From positions 48,513,724 to 48,577,723 of the forward strand of contig OX637287.1 of NCBI GenBank assembly GCA_951799445.1: a stretch of DNA of 64,000 nucleotides, in the 5' to 3' direction. The notes below the pieces were generated by a model, which was not told the origin of the DNA, ran no database searches, and saw nothing but the letters and a program-made list of their open reading frames with translations. Positions 23,290-36,233 of the stretch are shown one piece after another. The translations under genes and the position numbers were made by a program. Source of the DNA: Pseudisothecium myosuroides (taxonomy: Eukaryota; Streptophyta; Bryopsida; Hypnales; Lembophyllaceae). The stretch's first letter is position 1, and each line of letters starts with the position of its first letter.

Positions 23290-25590
23290 TGGTTGGTTCC
23301 CCGCATCCCTATATATATAATTACACCCAATGCTCACATCTTATACCATCCCTACTCAGATAAATTACAATTCAACTTCATTAAAAACTAAAATCTAAAA
23401 GATTAAAAAAATTAAAAATTAAAAGAAAAATTGAAGTAAAGGTAGGCATGAATGCAGTTTGGCATTCCAACAATTGCAACATGGCATCCAACAACAATTT
23501 TGAGCCTACAATCCTCTTTGGTCTGCCCCTCTTTGATGCTAAAAGATTGGTTGAAACTCTAAAAGTACAATTCTTCCTCTAATTTGTTATCTTATTTCAT
23601 ATAACCTATACACATGCACACCACCTTTTTACAAACACAAGGGGGGGAAAAAAAACTCCAACCCCTAAGGTTTGGCATAAATGAGAGTTTGTTCATTCAA
23701 GATCTCACAATTGACTCTAAAAGTCTACAAGGTTGGCAATTGTACTACACAACAATTATATTATTGCACTTTCTTACAAACAATGCAAGCTTTGTGTTTT
23801 CACTTTCTATAGTCAAATCATGCCATAATATAGTAAATCCACTCTAGATTCCTCACTCTTGCACTTGACATGCATGTTTTTTAATATAAATACTTTTGTC
23901 AAGGTTGATGCAACACTCACATCAAATTCAATGTAACACGTACTTTTCTCCCACATGTGGTCTTTCCACAAAAATGAAGTATATAAGCATTTACAAAGGA
24001 TATACCAAATACACCTCAAATAATCTCATGCCACCTTGTATGGTTGCAACATTGAATAGAATAATAGCCGCAAAATTGATCTTACACTTCAATTCCACGC
24101 ATGTTTTTTTGGTAATGGGGTGATTGCAAGAAACACATGTACTATTTTTAGTCGCACGTTCAATGCAAAAGTTGTTTTGTGCCATAAGTATTGCAAAAAT
24201 GATTGAATGAACATAAAATTCGAAAGCAAGCTTCCTATAGCAATAGAAAATGCACTTGAATTATTTCAATTTTTTTAAAATTAATTTAATAGGTGAAATT
24301 GAATTTGAATATACATCACATATGCGGTTTTGGTGTTTTTTAGTACTATCAAGTACCTTTTTTGAAGAGTTACATAGTCAAATTTGGTAGTCTAGCTCTT
24401 CTAATAGAAATACACCTTCTCAAGAGAGGGATTTCCAAAACATGGCAAGTGTGTTTTACATTGGCCTAAAGTGTGCTACATTCAGTTTGAGTTTATGTTG
24501 AACTAAAAATGTTTTTTTAGTTCTAACTTTGATCTTCCTACTTTGTTCTTAGTTGGCAACAATGGCCATTTTAAAAATAAAATTTTCAAGCTCATTTCCT
24601 AATTTTCAAAAATAGAAACGTGAAAGTCTCCTTTTCTAAGATAAATTGTAGCGTGTGGTTCAAAATAATACTTCAGGGTACACATAAAGACTCAATAGTA
24701 GGCTCGTAGTACCTTCTATTTGCCAATGTAAATTTTTTTTTAATGACAAATTAAGTATTTCCATCCATTTTTGTCATTCAATGATAAACACTACATATTG
24801 TCATAATAGTAAATTTGAAATCCAATTGACCATTCAAATTTTATGTTCCATGCCTCCAATAGTACTGAAGGTGACTCATAGTCCAAAAAGTCCAAAAAGT
24901 CCAAATGTCCAAAATGCAACAAATAGTACAAGTGTTTCTTGCAATCACCCAATGCACAAGCACGATTGATGCATGAATCTGTATTGAAGTATTCACATGC
25001 CAACAATTCACAAATAAAGATTTGAAAGAATAAATAGGACTAAGGGCAATAGAAGCAATGCAACCAGTTTGTTATTGTACCAAGTGATGGACGCTATTGT
25101 ATGCATCCTATAGATAACAAAGTTGGCTGCGTTCATCACTTTATGCTTCTTCTTTGGAATTTAGATTAGTTCCTAAGTCTTTATGGTGTTCTCTTATTTT
25201 TTGTATGGAAATAAATGGCTATTGTTTTTTCAAAAATGAACCCAAAAAATAATGATATTCTAGTAATACACTAGTATTATACTAGCAAGGATGTGGAAGA
25301 CACTTTTGAATCATGAGTTTAGAGGGAGTTATTTTGAGAGGTGAGACAATATATCAACAACTTGAGAAGAAACTATCATGGAAAGATACTAGTCAATATA
25401 TTTGGAATTCAATAGGAGGAGTTTGGTGGATGTATAATTGAAAGATCCAAATACGCTAAGGTTAAAATTGATTGGTAGATAAGTTTGGCTTTCATTGAAA
25501 ATAGCTGAAGCTTCAATGAAGTTATTAAGGCTTTTTCAACATAATAGTCATTAGCTCCAATTTCATTGAGAGAATTGCGAATTGAACCAT
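23290..25590. other. AT-rich gene-free stretch
   Basis: No convincing gene; open frames are 62-77 codons and low-complexity. A short run of AGTCCAAAA repeats lies near 24,880-24,905. Nothing else was recognised. Confidence 0.4.
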
Positions 25591-25954
25591 ATACATCTCA
25601 AACTTAAGGAAGGATGATTTTTTAACAGATATCGTACTGATTCAGTGGCTTCATATGTGCGTACCATAATTGTACATATTACGTGTATTTAGACGCACTG
25701 AATCAGTGTTGTTAAAAAGTTTTTTAAAAGCGTACGATTTGTGTACTTTAATTATGCAAATGTGGTATCCAAAATGCACCTAAATTGTACTAATAATAGT
25801 ACAAGAATCATACGTTATTGATATTCATTGTTTTCGCACTGATTCAGTGCGTACAAATACACGTAATGTGTACGATTATGGTACGCAGGTATAAAGCCAC
25901 TGAATCAGTATGATTATGGTACGCAGGTATGAAGCCACTAAGTTTGAGATGTAT
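25591..25954. repeat. Large compound palindrome with ACTGATTCAGT modules
   Basis: The outer arms are ATACATCTCAAACTTA (25,591-25,606) and its inverse (25,939-25,954). Inside, CACTGATTCAGTG or its inverse occurs four times (about 25,648, 25,693, 25,836 and 25,897). Each arm also carries matching GTGCGTACCATAATTGTAC-type sequence. A TATGATTATGGTACGCAGGT-like segment is directly repeated at the right end. This looks like a foldback transposon or a composite of nested palindromes. No coding and no clear target duplication. Confidence 0.75.
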
Positions 25955-26330
25955 ACACTAAAACCTTATAAACAATGTTACTACTTATAACATTTTTGAA
26001 TGGGAAGGCAAGGTCCTTCTACAATCTCACTTTAACAAGAATATATTCTTGTTAGTGTCCCGTAGTACATGGGAAAGCTTACATTCAAGATGTTCTATAG
26101 TAAAAGGAACCTTGATTCATGGAACGTAAAGTGTCACTTGCCTTGAAGATCAAGAATTTCATGCTATGAATTTTTTGTTTAGTTTTTTAAAATTTAGTTT
26201 CGTTCTCTTTGAGCACCAATGTGGCCCTTGCATAAATAAGCTCTCCCACTACAATCCCATTTTAATTAAGAGGTCGTCGTTGTATAGGCTTGCAGATGGA
26301 CGCAAAGAGAAAATGTTAGGATGAATTTAA
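25955..26330. other. Intergenic spacer
   Basis: No recognisable gene, repeat or motif. Confidence 0.4.
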
Positions 26331-26893
26331 GGGTTGCTTTACACCTAGAAGCCGGGCCAATTCTCCTTCAAGCCAATTGTACAAAATTTCAGCCCCTTTT
26401 GGGCTGGAGGCCATCCTCGACTACCCATTAGAATAAGATTATAGTTGGGACCAATTCTCCCATATGTAAAGGCCTTGAGGCCAAGAAGCCGGGCCGATTC
26501 AACAAAACCTACAAAAGAGAGAAAAAGGGGCTGAAATGTTTAGAGCCACTTTACACCTAGAGGCCGGGCCAATTTCCATTGAGGCCGATTGCATAAAATC
26601 CAATAGATGTGATTTGTTGAAAAAAATAATATTTTATTAAAAAAAAATTGTATTGAATCTGACATTGACCCCAAGGCTAAGAATTGGCCTTCCATTTTTG
26701 GTACACCCAATTCAACAAGCTCGGGCCATGTTAGATCATGTCTTTTTTGAATAAAAAATCCATTCCTCCAAATTGGCCCTGCCTCTAGGTGTAAAGGGAT
26801 TGGGGCTAATTTTAGCGTTCTGTCCAATCACAAGTGAGGATTCTTGACCTTTGACACATCATATTGGCCTAGCTTGTAAGTGTAAAGCGGCCC
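26331..26893. mobile_element. Inverted-repeat element with nested inverted arms (about 563 bp)
   Basis: The outer ends are GGGTTGCTTTACACCTAGAA and, inverted, GGGCCGCTTTACAC. A second, inner pair is CTTTACACCTAGAGGCCGGG (from 26,549) and its inverse ending at 26,796. GGCCGGGCC-type strings recur four times. GGG-starting ends next to TAA/TTA recall PIF/Harbinger-type miniature elements, but the flanking triplets do not match exactly, so the class is open. Open frames inside are incidental. Confidence 0.65.
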
Positions 26894-29285
26894 TTACGAT
26901 GTATGGATGATTTCAAGACTTTTGATAGTGGTAGATACTTCATCTAGATGAGCAGTTGGTTAAAGAGATATAAGGTAGAGGTACCAATTGTCAACTAGGA
27001 ATATCCAACTTATAAAGTGCACTATTTCCAGCCAAGACTGGAACAAATTTCCAAACAAAGTTTGGAATGTGTTTTCAGGTTTGTCCTTTTCAAGGTTGGG
27101 ACTAATAAGGTTATGACACATGTCCCAAAGTAGTGAGCAAGAAAGAAGGAATTAGTAGGCAAGAAAGTAGTCCTTGAATGATCAAAATTGAAAGAATCTA
27201 GACATTGACTATGGGCTTTGAGTACTTTTTGGCTTCATAGTAATTTCAATTTGTGGAATAAAATTACGAAAAATTTGCAATCCCCATATTTCCTATCTAC
27301 CTACATGGGAAAAATTTCCAAGGCCTCATACTGCTCAAGATCTGCTGCAGTCCGCTTAAATGATCGGGTACCGGTACCTTAACTTGAGACTTGAGAGTAG
27401 TTATTCCATTGAATGCAGACAGCTCTCTCTTGTTGATGCAGAGTGTGCACATACTCAGCACGTGAATGCAGCAGCTGCCACAGATAAATCCTGAGTCCTC
27501 AATAGCGACGCTGTTATTAATGCACTTCCCGTACTGAGCTTGACCTCCATGCGATCACTCAAAACGTAACGGAGTGTGTTCCCCAAAGCATGCCCCAATA
27601 TGTTTAGATAATCGTGTAGATGCTTCTAGCACATTGTGCAGCCCCAAGGACATTGAAATTAGGGCGTGCGTCTAGAAAATCTAAGTTACTGCTTACACTT
27701 TGACCTCTCATAAGTCATAACTATTGCAAGCAGTATTCACATGTCATTCTTGGACTTTGTATAATCTATTAGTAAGAAGTATACATAGAACTAAAAAAAT
27801 CAGTCTTCACTGACTCCCAATCATGACTCTCGAAGAATTTTGAGTGGTCCTATTTTAATAAATTGAAATGGTTGTACATTGGAAAAGAATATAGACTGGA
27901 TAACACTCGAGAGCCAGGATTGAGAGCCACGAGGTCGAAGAGCATTATTGGACATATTGCTAAGTCGTGTTACCCAATCAGGGAACGTCCATATCTTTTC
28001 TGTTCTTTTTCGATGATCATAGAGCCTTAGAATGAAGAGAAAGATTGAGAATTAGAATCCTTGTCTAACTCGCCAACCAGACAAAGAATCGATAGCATTG
28101 TCACTGGACTTGGCATTATGAGAGTTTAAACTTGATCTGGAGTTCCAGAATTGAAGATCCAGGCTTAACCTTGTTGATAAGTTAATGGCAAGCAGCGTCC
28201 TTCATCGGAAGCCTGCTTCGGATGTTGCCCGAGATGTTGCCGTCTGATATCTAGAGGAACTCAGTTACAAGCACCACACGATTAGCAACAAAGGATTCTT
28301 CATTACTTTGTGAAATTATCGAGAGAATTGCTGCTTCTTTTTTTTCCACCAGCTAAGTTATTGCAATGTTGGATTGCCACAGGTGCAAAGCAAACACTGA
28401 GTATTCTTGATGTTAGAGCCATCTCTGCCTCTCTAAATTCCCACGTCTGCCCAAGTGGCCATGGCCACCTACTCTGACCAGTCTGATCCCACTACCAAAA
28501 TGTCAGTGAATCGATGCTCAGAGCCGCCTCCAGGGACTCTTTCAGTTGAATGCAACTAGGCAAATAAGTTAAGAACTCCACGTGATTCTCACTGCAAGGA
28601 TGGAGCTTATTGATTGTGACCATCATCACGTACTAAGGTAGGGTAGCCCGAAATCGACCCCAGCCAAATTGCGTGCCCTATGGCTACACCTAATTGTGCT
28701 TTGTATCAAGTCTTGTACTCAGTTTCACATATTGACATGCTCAGTGTGGAATGGGCCGCTGAAAGTATTGGAATTGGGTTGAAAATTGATGATTTCGAGA
28801 ATTGAATGGACACAACCAAGAGGTTTATGTATGTGGTGGCAAAGGGTTCACTTAGTTCATTGGGAAATTCTTGTGCATCCCAGTGAGTACTCACGCAACT
28901 CTCAAGCATCGTTAGAGAATTTCTATTTACAATCCACTTACAGTATTTAATTCTCATGATTATACCGTATACAAAACAAAATGCATTGGAACTACAGTGG
29001 GTAACCTTCTTCAAAACTGATTATGTGGCAGAAAATATCTGGTTTCGGTATCCAGGAAACACAATCTGCTGCGTTTTTCAAGTCTCGAAACACATGGGAT
29101 CGTCAGATTGTGTCTCCAAGAATGTAAGCTCACACGCAACAGGATCCACAATGCACAATGCAGAAGCATCTATTCATCTTCACCTGAATAGCCAGTGGCA
29201 TTGGGACTAGTGACTGTTAATAGGCCGCCCTAAGTAAGGTGGCAGAGCGCAAGTGATAACTCTTCAACCCTATGAGGTAAGTAAC
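26894..29285. other. Intergenic, partly low-copy region
   Basis: Composition becomes more balanced from about 27,300 to 29,250, but open frames are short (102 codons at most) with no domain. A GGTACCGGTACC palindrome occurs near 27,368. It may contain decayed gene or transcribed non-coding sequence; nothing specific can be supported. Confidence 0.35.
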
Positions 29286-29757
29286 GTAAAACAGCCCATC
29301 ATGGTCAGAATTGCTAGTTTGCCCTCATGCCATGGCTTAATTTTTTTTTTAAATTTTCCCACATACAGACAAGTGTGAGACAAGTGTGAGAAATAGAAAG
29401 AGAAATTGAAATTATATTTTTTCAACAAAGTATGAATTAGCTATAATTTTTTGAAGTGTTCAGCCCAAAAGAGTCTATAGACTACCCCAAAACCAACATG
29501 CAACTATATCCATAATGCTCACCTTACTCTTCTAAAGCAGTCAAAATATTTTCTAAAGTGAAAGGCCTTCAAAAGTCACTTCCTATAGTGATTTACATTG
29601 AAATAGTTGACTGTTCCTAATGAGGTTACTAGTTAATCCATTAGTGTCATATAAGGCATTGATTGTGGTCCAAAATCTCATAAACTGAGAATAACCATCA
29701 TGGGGTCATTCTTTAGGTGTCCGTCATGGGTCATTTGACCATGATGGGTTGATTTAC
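29286..29757. mobile_element. Putative inverted-repeat element (472 bp)
   Basis: A 22-bp inverted repeat begins GTAAAACAGCCCATCATGG at the left and, inverted, GTAAATCAACCCATCATGG at the right (2 mismatches). Near the right end CCATCATGGGGTCATT and GTCATGGGTCATTTGACC add further copies of the core. No target duplication was clear and there is no coding. Confidence 0.55.
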
Positions 29758-31783
29758 CTTACACCTAAAATCGCATGAATAAGCTATTCAACATGGTTCC
29801 CATTATTATATTGATTTTTTTTGGTGAGGTCTTGTTGGTAGTCAAAAAGGGATTTTAGATTCTCTTAAAATGCATTATTTGGACACTGTAAAACTAAACT
29901 ACAGATTTTCAAAGTGCTGAAAATAAGTGTTTCTAAACCAACCATAAACTCTCATGAATAGTAGAAGTACAATCTAGGCAAGAATCTGTAGTGGCCGATT
30001 TCGGAAAGTGGTTAAAATTGGGTGTAGATACCTTAAAGTAACACTACCCTAAAAGAGACACATTTCATTCTTCAACACCAAAAAAATGGCCTTGAATAAA
30101 CACTTTCAAACTCAAAACCTCCACAAGTTTTTTGAAGCAACCAATGAAAGTTGAGACATTTTGTGCTTCAAGGGTGTCCATTTTGTTGTGTATAGGCTAC
30201 TTTATATTTTCAACTTTGAAAATTTGTAAAATATTATTAGAGTGCTGAAAAATTATGAAACCACTTGGGGTGCATTTTTCTTGAGTTTGCTAAAATCTCA
30301 TCAAATTTTTTGGTCATTTAATCTTTGAGGGATCTTTGGGTGTTGTTGCACCATAATTGTGACATTTTTGTCAAAGTATAGATTTCTTATCCAGATTCTC
30401 GTTTAAAATGTACAACTTCCATACATAAGAGCTTGAGTTTGATTTTAGGTATTTTTTAAAAATTTCAACACTTTTATGGTTTATTGTTTATGCATAAGGA
30501 CTCCAAAAATATCTATTTTAAAAGAGCCTAGAATCCCCTTCAACTACAACAACAAGGTTGAACAAAAGCATTTACATTTCAACAATAGGAACCACACTCA
30601 AAACCTTATTCAAATACGTTGCTAATTTGTTATCATATTTGTAAGCAAGTTCTATCAATGCCACATTCAAGTCATTTTTGTAACTTTAAAAAAACTACAA
30701 TTTTCCACAAACACACAACGTAGATGAAAACACAAAAATGATTGACTTTTATTTGGTGTAAGCTATATGTATTATTAGTTGCTTTGACAAGATTCAAATG
30801 TAAATGCCATTTTCCGGCATTAAGTTGGCCATGAGAGTTGTACGGCCATTGAGGTTGCAAAAGAATGCAATGTTATATATATATAATGTTGATTGTTTTC
30901 TACATTAAAAAATTATGTATTTTTGACCCTACTATACATACAACTACAAGCCCCACACACACTTTGCCAATTAGTCACATGTATAGTATCCCCTTTCGAG
31001 GAGATCATAGTACGTGAATTCACGTCACTCATTCTTTCACTTAATAAGTGAGTAAATTGTAAGATATGAATTTTTCAATCCCCCAATATATATGTTTTTT
31101 GTAAACATGCTAGATTACAATCGATATAGGATTAACCATCATATCATGTATTGTGCACTTGTACCTGTACCCATATACCACACTAAACCAATATTCCAAA
31201 TAGAACCTTTATATTTCATATATACCCATATATTCTATATTTTGCAGTATATTATATCTGTATTAATTTGGTTTTGGGGGGCAGATGGACAAATTAAGTG
31301 TTTTATTTATTTATTTATTTATTGCAATGATAGTTAATTAATTGATAAAATCTATGTATGTCCCTTTGTAACAGATAATATTGTTGCCAACTCATTCAGC
31401 ATTCACTTAAATGAAATTAAAGTAGGGTTTATTAAGCAACATTGCTCTAAAAGCGACTTCTAACACAAAGGTACATTTTGCTTTCTTCAATATACCAATA
31501 ATGTACATTTCAAGAGGTGTTCAATTTTAGTGACCACTGCATTTCAACTTCAAAAATTTGCAACTAATTCCACGGAGGTGCAAAAAATATGAAATGCCTT
31601 GGTTTAGATGTCAATTCCTTTTTTTATCCTACAAAACATTACTGAAAATTATTTCAAGGAGTTTAGCTTCTCCAAATGCAATCAACTCTTAAAAGATCTC
31701 TTCAAGAGTAGACTGAGCGAGGGTCAGATCTAGATCTCCAAAATTGTGAAGATCTAATATAGAATGCAACTTAGAACAATATT
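29758..31783. other. AT-rich gene-free stretch
   Basis: Only short open frames. Microsatellites occur: TATATATATA near 30,876 and a TTTA/TTAT run at about 31,300-31,323. Nothing else was recognised. Confidence 0.4.
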
Positions 31784-32669
31784 TTAACCCCTAAAGACCC
31801 AAAGTTCCCTCAGGGGACATTTGGAGGTTTGGGCAGGCTCGTGTGACCTCAAATTTTGACTTGATTTTTTTTTAACCTTTTTGAAAATAGGAGATCACAT
31901 TGGCTTCCTAAACATATAATTTTTTTTCAATAGGTGCCCAGGAACAAAAGTTATGCCATCCGAAGTCTAAAAAGCAGTTCACTAGGCAGAACAAAAAATA
32001 CACAAAAAAATGTTTTTTTCCATTTTTCATTATTTTCTAAAAGATTATGTTTTTGTCTATATTTGAAGCTTTGATTCATTCTATTTGGACTAACAATGAA
32101 TAATAATGAAAAAGTTATGCACAATCTTGTTTTTTGGGCAATCTACGCATCTTCTTCAAAAACAACTTATAGAATTCATTTTTGAATGCCATTTTTTTTT
32201 TGATAGGGTGAAGTTTGTTTGCAAGAAGAGTCTCACCGTTGGGGATATGATGTTTTAATTCCATCTTAGAGCTATTAACAATTTAGTGTTTTGTTCAATC
32301 TCGGACCTACTTCTACTTAATAATTTTTTTATATGTGAAAATCAAGTTTTGATACTTTGAAATTTTTTTCCCCAACTCTCAACTCAAATTTTTAACAATT
32401 TTTTTTGAACCAATGGTCCGTAGTTCAAAAAAATTCCACAAGTGGTGGTCAAAATAACTTACATTTCCAACTTCAAAAGCTAATATCTTCCAATCCATAT
32501 GGTCAAACTTCATGAAATTTTTACCACATGATTAGAGACAAGTGAAGTATAAGATCCTACGATTAGATTCTAAAAAATGTGTTTGTTGGTTTCTTGAGTG
32601 ATTGCAGCAGAAATGGCAATTTTTAGTGGTTTTGGAGCTAGAAAATGCCTTGGGCATTTTAGGGGTTAA
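31784..32669 (-). mobile_element. TTAA-flanked element, subfamily 1, inverted orientation (878 bp)
   Basis: TTAA on both sides. The left end is CCCCTAAAGACCC and the right end CTTGGGCATTTTAGGGG. Compared with the copy at 6,975 the order of landmarks is reversed: AAAAGTTATGCCAT and AAAAGTTATGCACAATC come first, then CTACTTCTACTTAA, AGATCCTACGATTAGA and AGAAATGGCAATTTTTAGTG. Non-coding. Confidence 0.85.
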
Positions 32670-32839
32670 TGATGACTCTCAAGCAATAGTTGCAAGATAT
32701 GATTTATTGATCACATCCATATTGTTAGATCAACAAATGCACATTCCAATATTTTACAATAAAATTTGAAGTAAAAAATTGATTGTAGATTGAATCTTTA
32801 TAATTATTTCAAGAAATTTTTTCTATAAGTGCAAAATGA

Positions 32840-33414
32840 TACTCCCTCTGTCCCACTAAAAACCTCCAAATGAGGCGCAATTTTTGTCCCACTAAAAACC
32901 TCCATTTACTGATTTTGACCGTTGAGTAAGCGTTGCTTGTATTGAATGACCTTGTGGGAGTAAGTGGCAAGCAATCAAGGAACATTCCTCTCCTAACAAG
33001 CTTGGCCTTGCCTATATGAGGCACCTTATACTTGCTGCTTTGTCAAATAGTTGTGTTGACAGTGGATTTAGGGACCACTTTGGCGCTATGGAGATTTGTT
33101 CATGAAGGGGGATAGGTTTTGTAGATGCGGTATTTAGGTTGGGAGCATATATTTCTACAATCCCATTGTTGCCACCAACAACTTTAAATATCATAAATGA
33201 TGAGCTGGTGGCATTTATAAACGATGCTCAAATATTACACTTTCCACATAGATTTTAGGTGCCTAAATGATGGCGCCTAAGTTGGAGATTTTGCATAGAT
33301 CTAGGGGATAGATTACTAGTTCTAAAATGTATGTATCACTGGCACAAGACTAAAAATATAGTTAATCCCTCATGGAGAAGGTTTTTTGAGGTCTTTAGTG
33401 GGACAAAGGGAATA
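32840..33414. mobile_element. Stowaway-like element (571 bp)
   Basis: Ends are CTCCCTCTGTCCCACTAAAA and, inverted, TTCCCTTTGTCCCACTAAAG, each next to TA (32,840-32,841 and 33,413-33,414). This matches the plant Stowaway pattern (CTCCCTCYGT ends, TA duplication), a non-autonomous branch of the Tc1/mariner superfamily. TCCCACTAAAAACCTCC is directly repeated inside the left end. The short open frames inside are incidental. Confidence 0.85.
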
Positions 33415-34539
33415 ATTTCTAATTAAAAAGATTTTTGAAGATTTTTATTTTATTTTTTGATTCAAGTCATTTTTCAAGGATCATTTCTTGAACTGAAAAG
33501 TTTATTTTTGATAATAGAGGTTGTCAATGAATCGTCCCACTTTGATATTTTTTTGCACATGGGGGTGCTAGAAAATTTAATTTTAATCATACAAAAGTAA
33601 AGAATATTTTATCTAGTATGCATGGAATTAATTGTGGAAAATATTGACCATTGGATTTTTAGATTACAATAATTTTGGATAATCAACTTACAAGCAACAA
33701 ATGCAGCTTTGGAGGAAGAAAATTATAAGACGATCCAAATAATTATTTTTTACACACAGTCACCTCCTCCCAAAAAATTGTATTGGAATCATAAGCAAAT
33801 GTAGTTTTTTTTTTATTTTTTTAAAACTAAGAAATAAAACCCTTTTACAAATTCATACAAATTTTCAAACAAAAGAAGTAGATAGCCAAAATTGACCAAA
33901 TTGGATCCTACAAAATTTTAAACATTTACATATGCATCAATTTTTTAAATCTAATGATTGATATTATTAGCATATTATTTAAAACATCTTCAAAAAAATT
34001 AGAATCATTCTAATTATTTTGTGTCTTTGATTATACCAAATTGAACCTTGTATCTTTGTTAAAATTGCTACTTTTAAATACAACTTTGAAAGATTTTCCT
34101 CTAAATCCAATTTGTTTGTGCAAACCAAAGATTAGAAATGTCCAAGAAAATGTTTTTTCCATCCCCACATTCCTTTCATTGTGAAAAATTATGTTTGTTC
34201 CCTTTTTTTTACAAGACTACATTTCCTAAATATATTATTAAATGCTTCTAACATTGAAATTTTGAAAATAAAAAATGCAATAACTATGTCAACTTATTAT
34301 TCTATAAGAATCTATTTTACAAAATATTGAGATTTATTTCACCCTACCAAGAATTTGCAATTGAAAATTTAAAGTGGACACATCGTGTCTTTTTAGTCCT
34401 TGAGGGGTTAATCCACAAGTCACCTTTCAAAGTATTAGTTGGCAACTTCTAGCTCCTTACTCTTGATCTAAATTTTAGCCATAAAAAGATTTTCTTAAAA
34501 ATTTGAGTCTATCTAATGAAATGAAGTTTGTTAATTCTA
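33415..34539. other. AT-rich spacer with a solitary TTAA-element end
   Basis: No gene. AGTCCTTGAGGGGTTAA (34,395-34,411) resembles the right end of a TTAA element. No matching left end was found; TTAATCCC near 33,362 is a weak candidate. Probably a truncated copy. Confidence 0.35.
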
Positions 34540-34748
34540 CTTTCTATTCCAACGGTGCTAGTATGTGAGCCCATGAATGCAAGCATGTGAGCATTGAGCC
34601 TACAATATAGGTATTTGTAACATATATACCTTATAATCTTAGATGGTTTCTATAGTATATACACCTATAACATAGGTGTGTAGTATTCTAGGCTCATGGG
34701 CTTACACTCCTGTGCTCACATACTAGCAACCCTCCTTTCTATTCCAAC
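34540..34748 (-). mobile_element. Inverted-repeat element with 13-14-bp target duplication (copy B)
   Basis: CTTTCTATTCCAAC is present on both sides (34,540-34,553 and 34,735-34,748) around a body of about 181 bp in inverse orientation to copy A. Ends are GGTGCTAGTATGTGAGCCC and, inverted, GAGGGTTGCTAGTATGTGAG. The shared interior includes ACACCTATAACATAGGTGTG. It is shorter than copy A through internal loss. Confidence 0.8.
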
Positions 34749-36233
34749 TTGAAATATTGACAAATTTCTTAAATATTTCATTGCAATATAAACTTTGTTC
34801 CTATAACCACTATATTGTTTTCATATCATAGAATAAAAATTTAGTATATTCCATGATGTATAGCACTATAAGGGTTGTTGCAAGATACCTGCCGTTTTTG
34901 TCTCGTAATGACCTATTTCAATGAGTACTATGACTTTTGAAATAATTTTTTTAATAAAATAAAATATGGATAATTTGTGAAGCATTCAAAATAGAATGTG
35001 TGTGAAAATTCAGACCTAGGAAAATTTATCTCTAAAAGTTATGCACAAAAAAAGAACAATGCAAAATGCCAAGAAAATGGATATTTTGGAAATTTATTTT
35101 TAGAAACTGGTAAAAAAAATCAAAAAAATCAACTATAAAAAAGTCATTTTTTTCTAACTTGAAGATGCTCCTTCCCAACCATTTGCATCTTTGGGAGGAA
35201 AAAAATTTGTGTTCTCTGAGCAACCATAAAGGTAGCGGACTTTGAGCATATGTGGAAGGTGAACACTTTATTATTATTTTCAAATCTCTTTATAATCTTG
35301 TGTAACTATAGTAGAAGTCCTTGTCTTCCAATTTTGACCTTCCAATTTGCATTTTTGGATCAAGAATAGTTCTTAGGGCAATGGTCGGCTTGAGGTATCC
35401 CTCTTTGGACACACTAATTAGGTTATTTTTGCTTAAACCGTCTAAAGTTTGTCTATTTTGTTCATTTTGATCAAGTAAGAAGACCATAAAATCTATAAAA
35501 AAAATCTTGTACCTCAATGGGATCAAGATGTATATTCCTTATGAGTTTTGTTTTTTTAAATTTAATTTTTTTGGATCTTTTCATAGATGTGAGAAAAAAA
35601 CGCTAAATTTTAGGATTTGCAGGCATCATAGTGCACAATTTATTAAATTTTTATTAATAAAATTAATTATTTTATGTTTGGACTATTTTATGTGAGTCAC
35701 ATCCAAAAATGATATTAAAATAAAATTATATAATATTCTAAATGCTTGTTTTCAAGGATTCTAGGTACCTGGGACAAAATCTGTTTTTTTAACTGAAAAA
35801 TTCATTAAAATTCATTAAAATTCTTTGATTGTGATGAATTTTTTTCCCTAATACATTACAAGTGTAGGAAGCTAAAACCACATTTTGTAAAATCATACTT
35901 TATTATATTTAAAAAATGAAATTGTTTGACATAGTGCAATAAATTGACATGTCCCATAAACAACGTTTTTGGGTACCCCAAGCTGACCATTGCCCCTTAA
36001 AGAACCCATAATGGCCAAAGTAAACATTCAATCAGGATCACTTTAAAAATTATAAACTAATTTTTATAAATTGAAAAAATTTACTCAATGTCTACAGCTA
36101 CCATGTGTGACCTTTATTTCAATTTCATAGGAAAGGACATATGGCACAAAAGTTATGAACAAAAAACCACATTTCTAAGGCCAAGGGGACAAAAAAGAAG
36201 GATAAGTGTTTTTTGCAACAACCCATAACATGG
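34749..36233. other. AT-rich gene-free stretch
   Basis: Open frames of 62-83 codons with AT-rich composition and no domains. No inverted or tandem structure was noticed. Confidence 0.4.
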
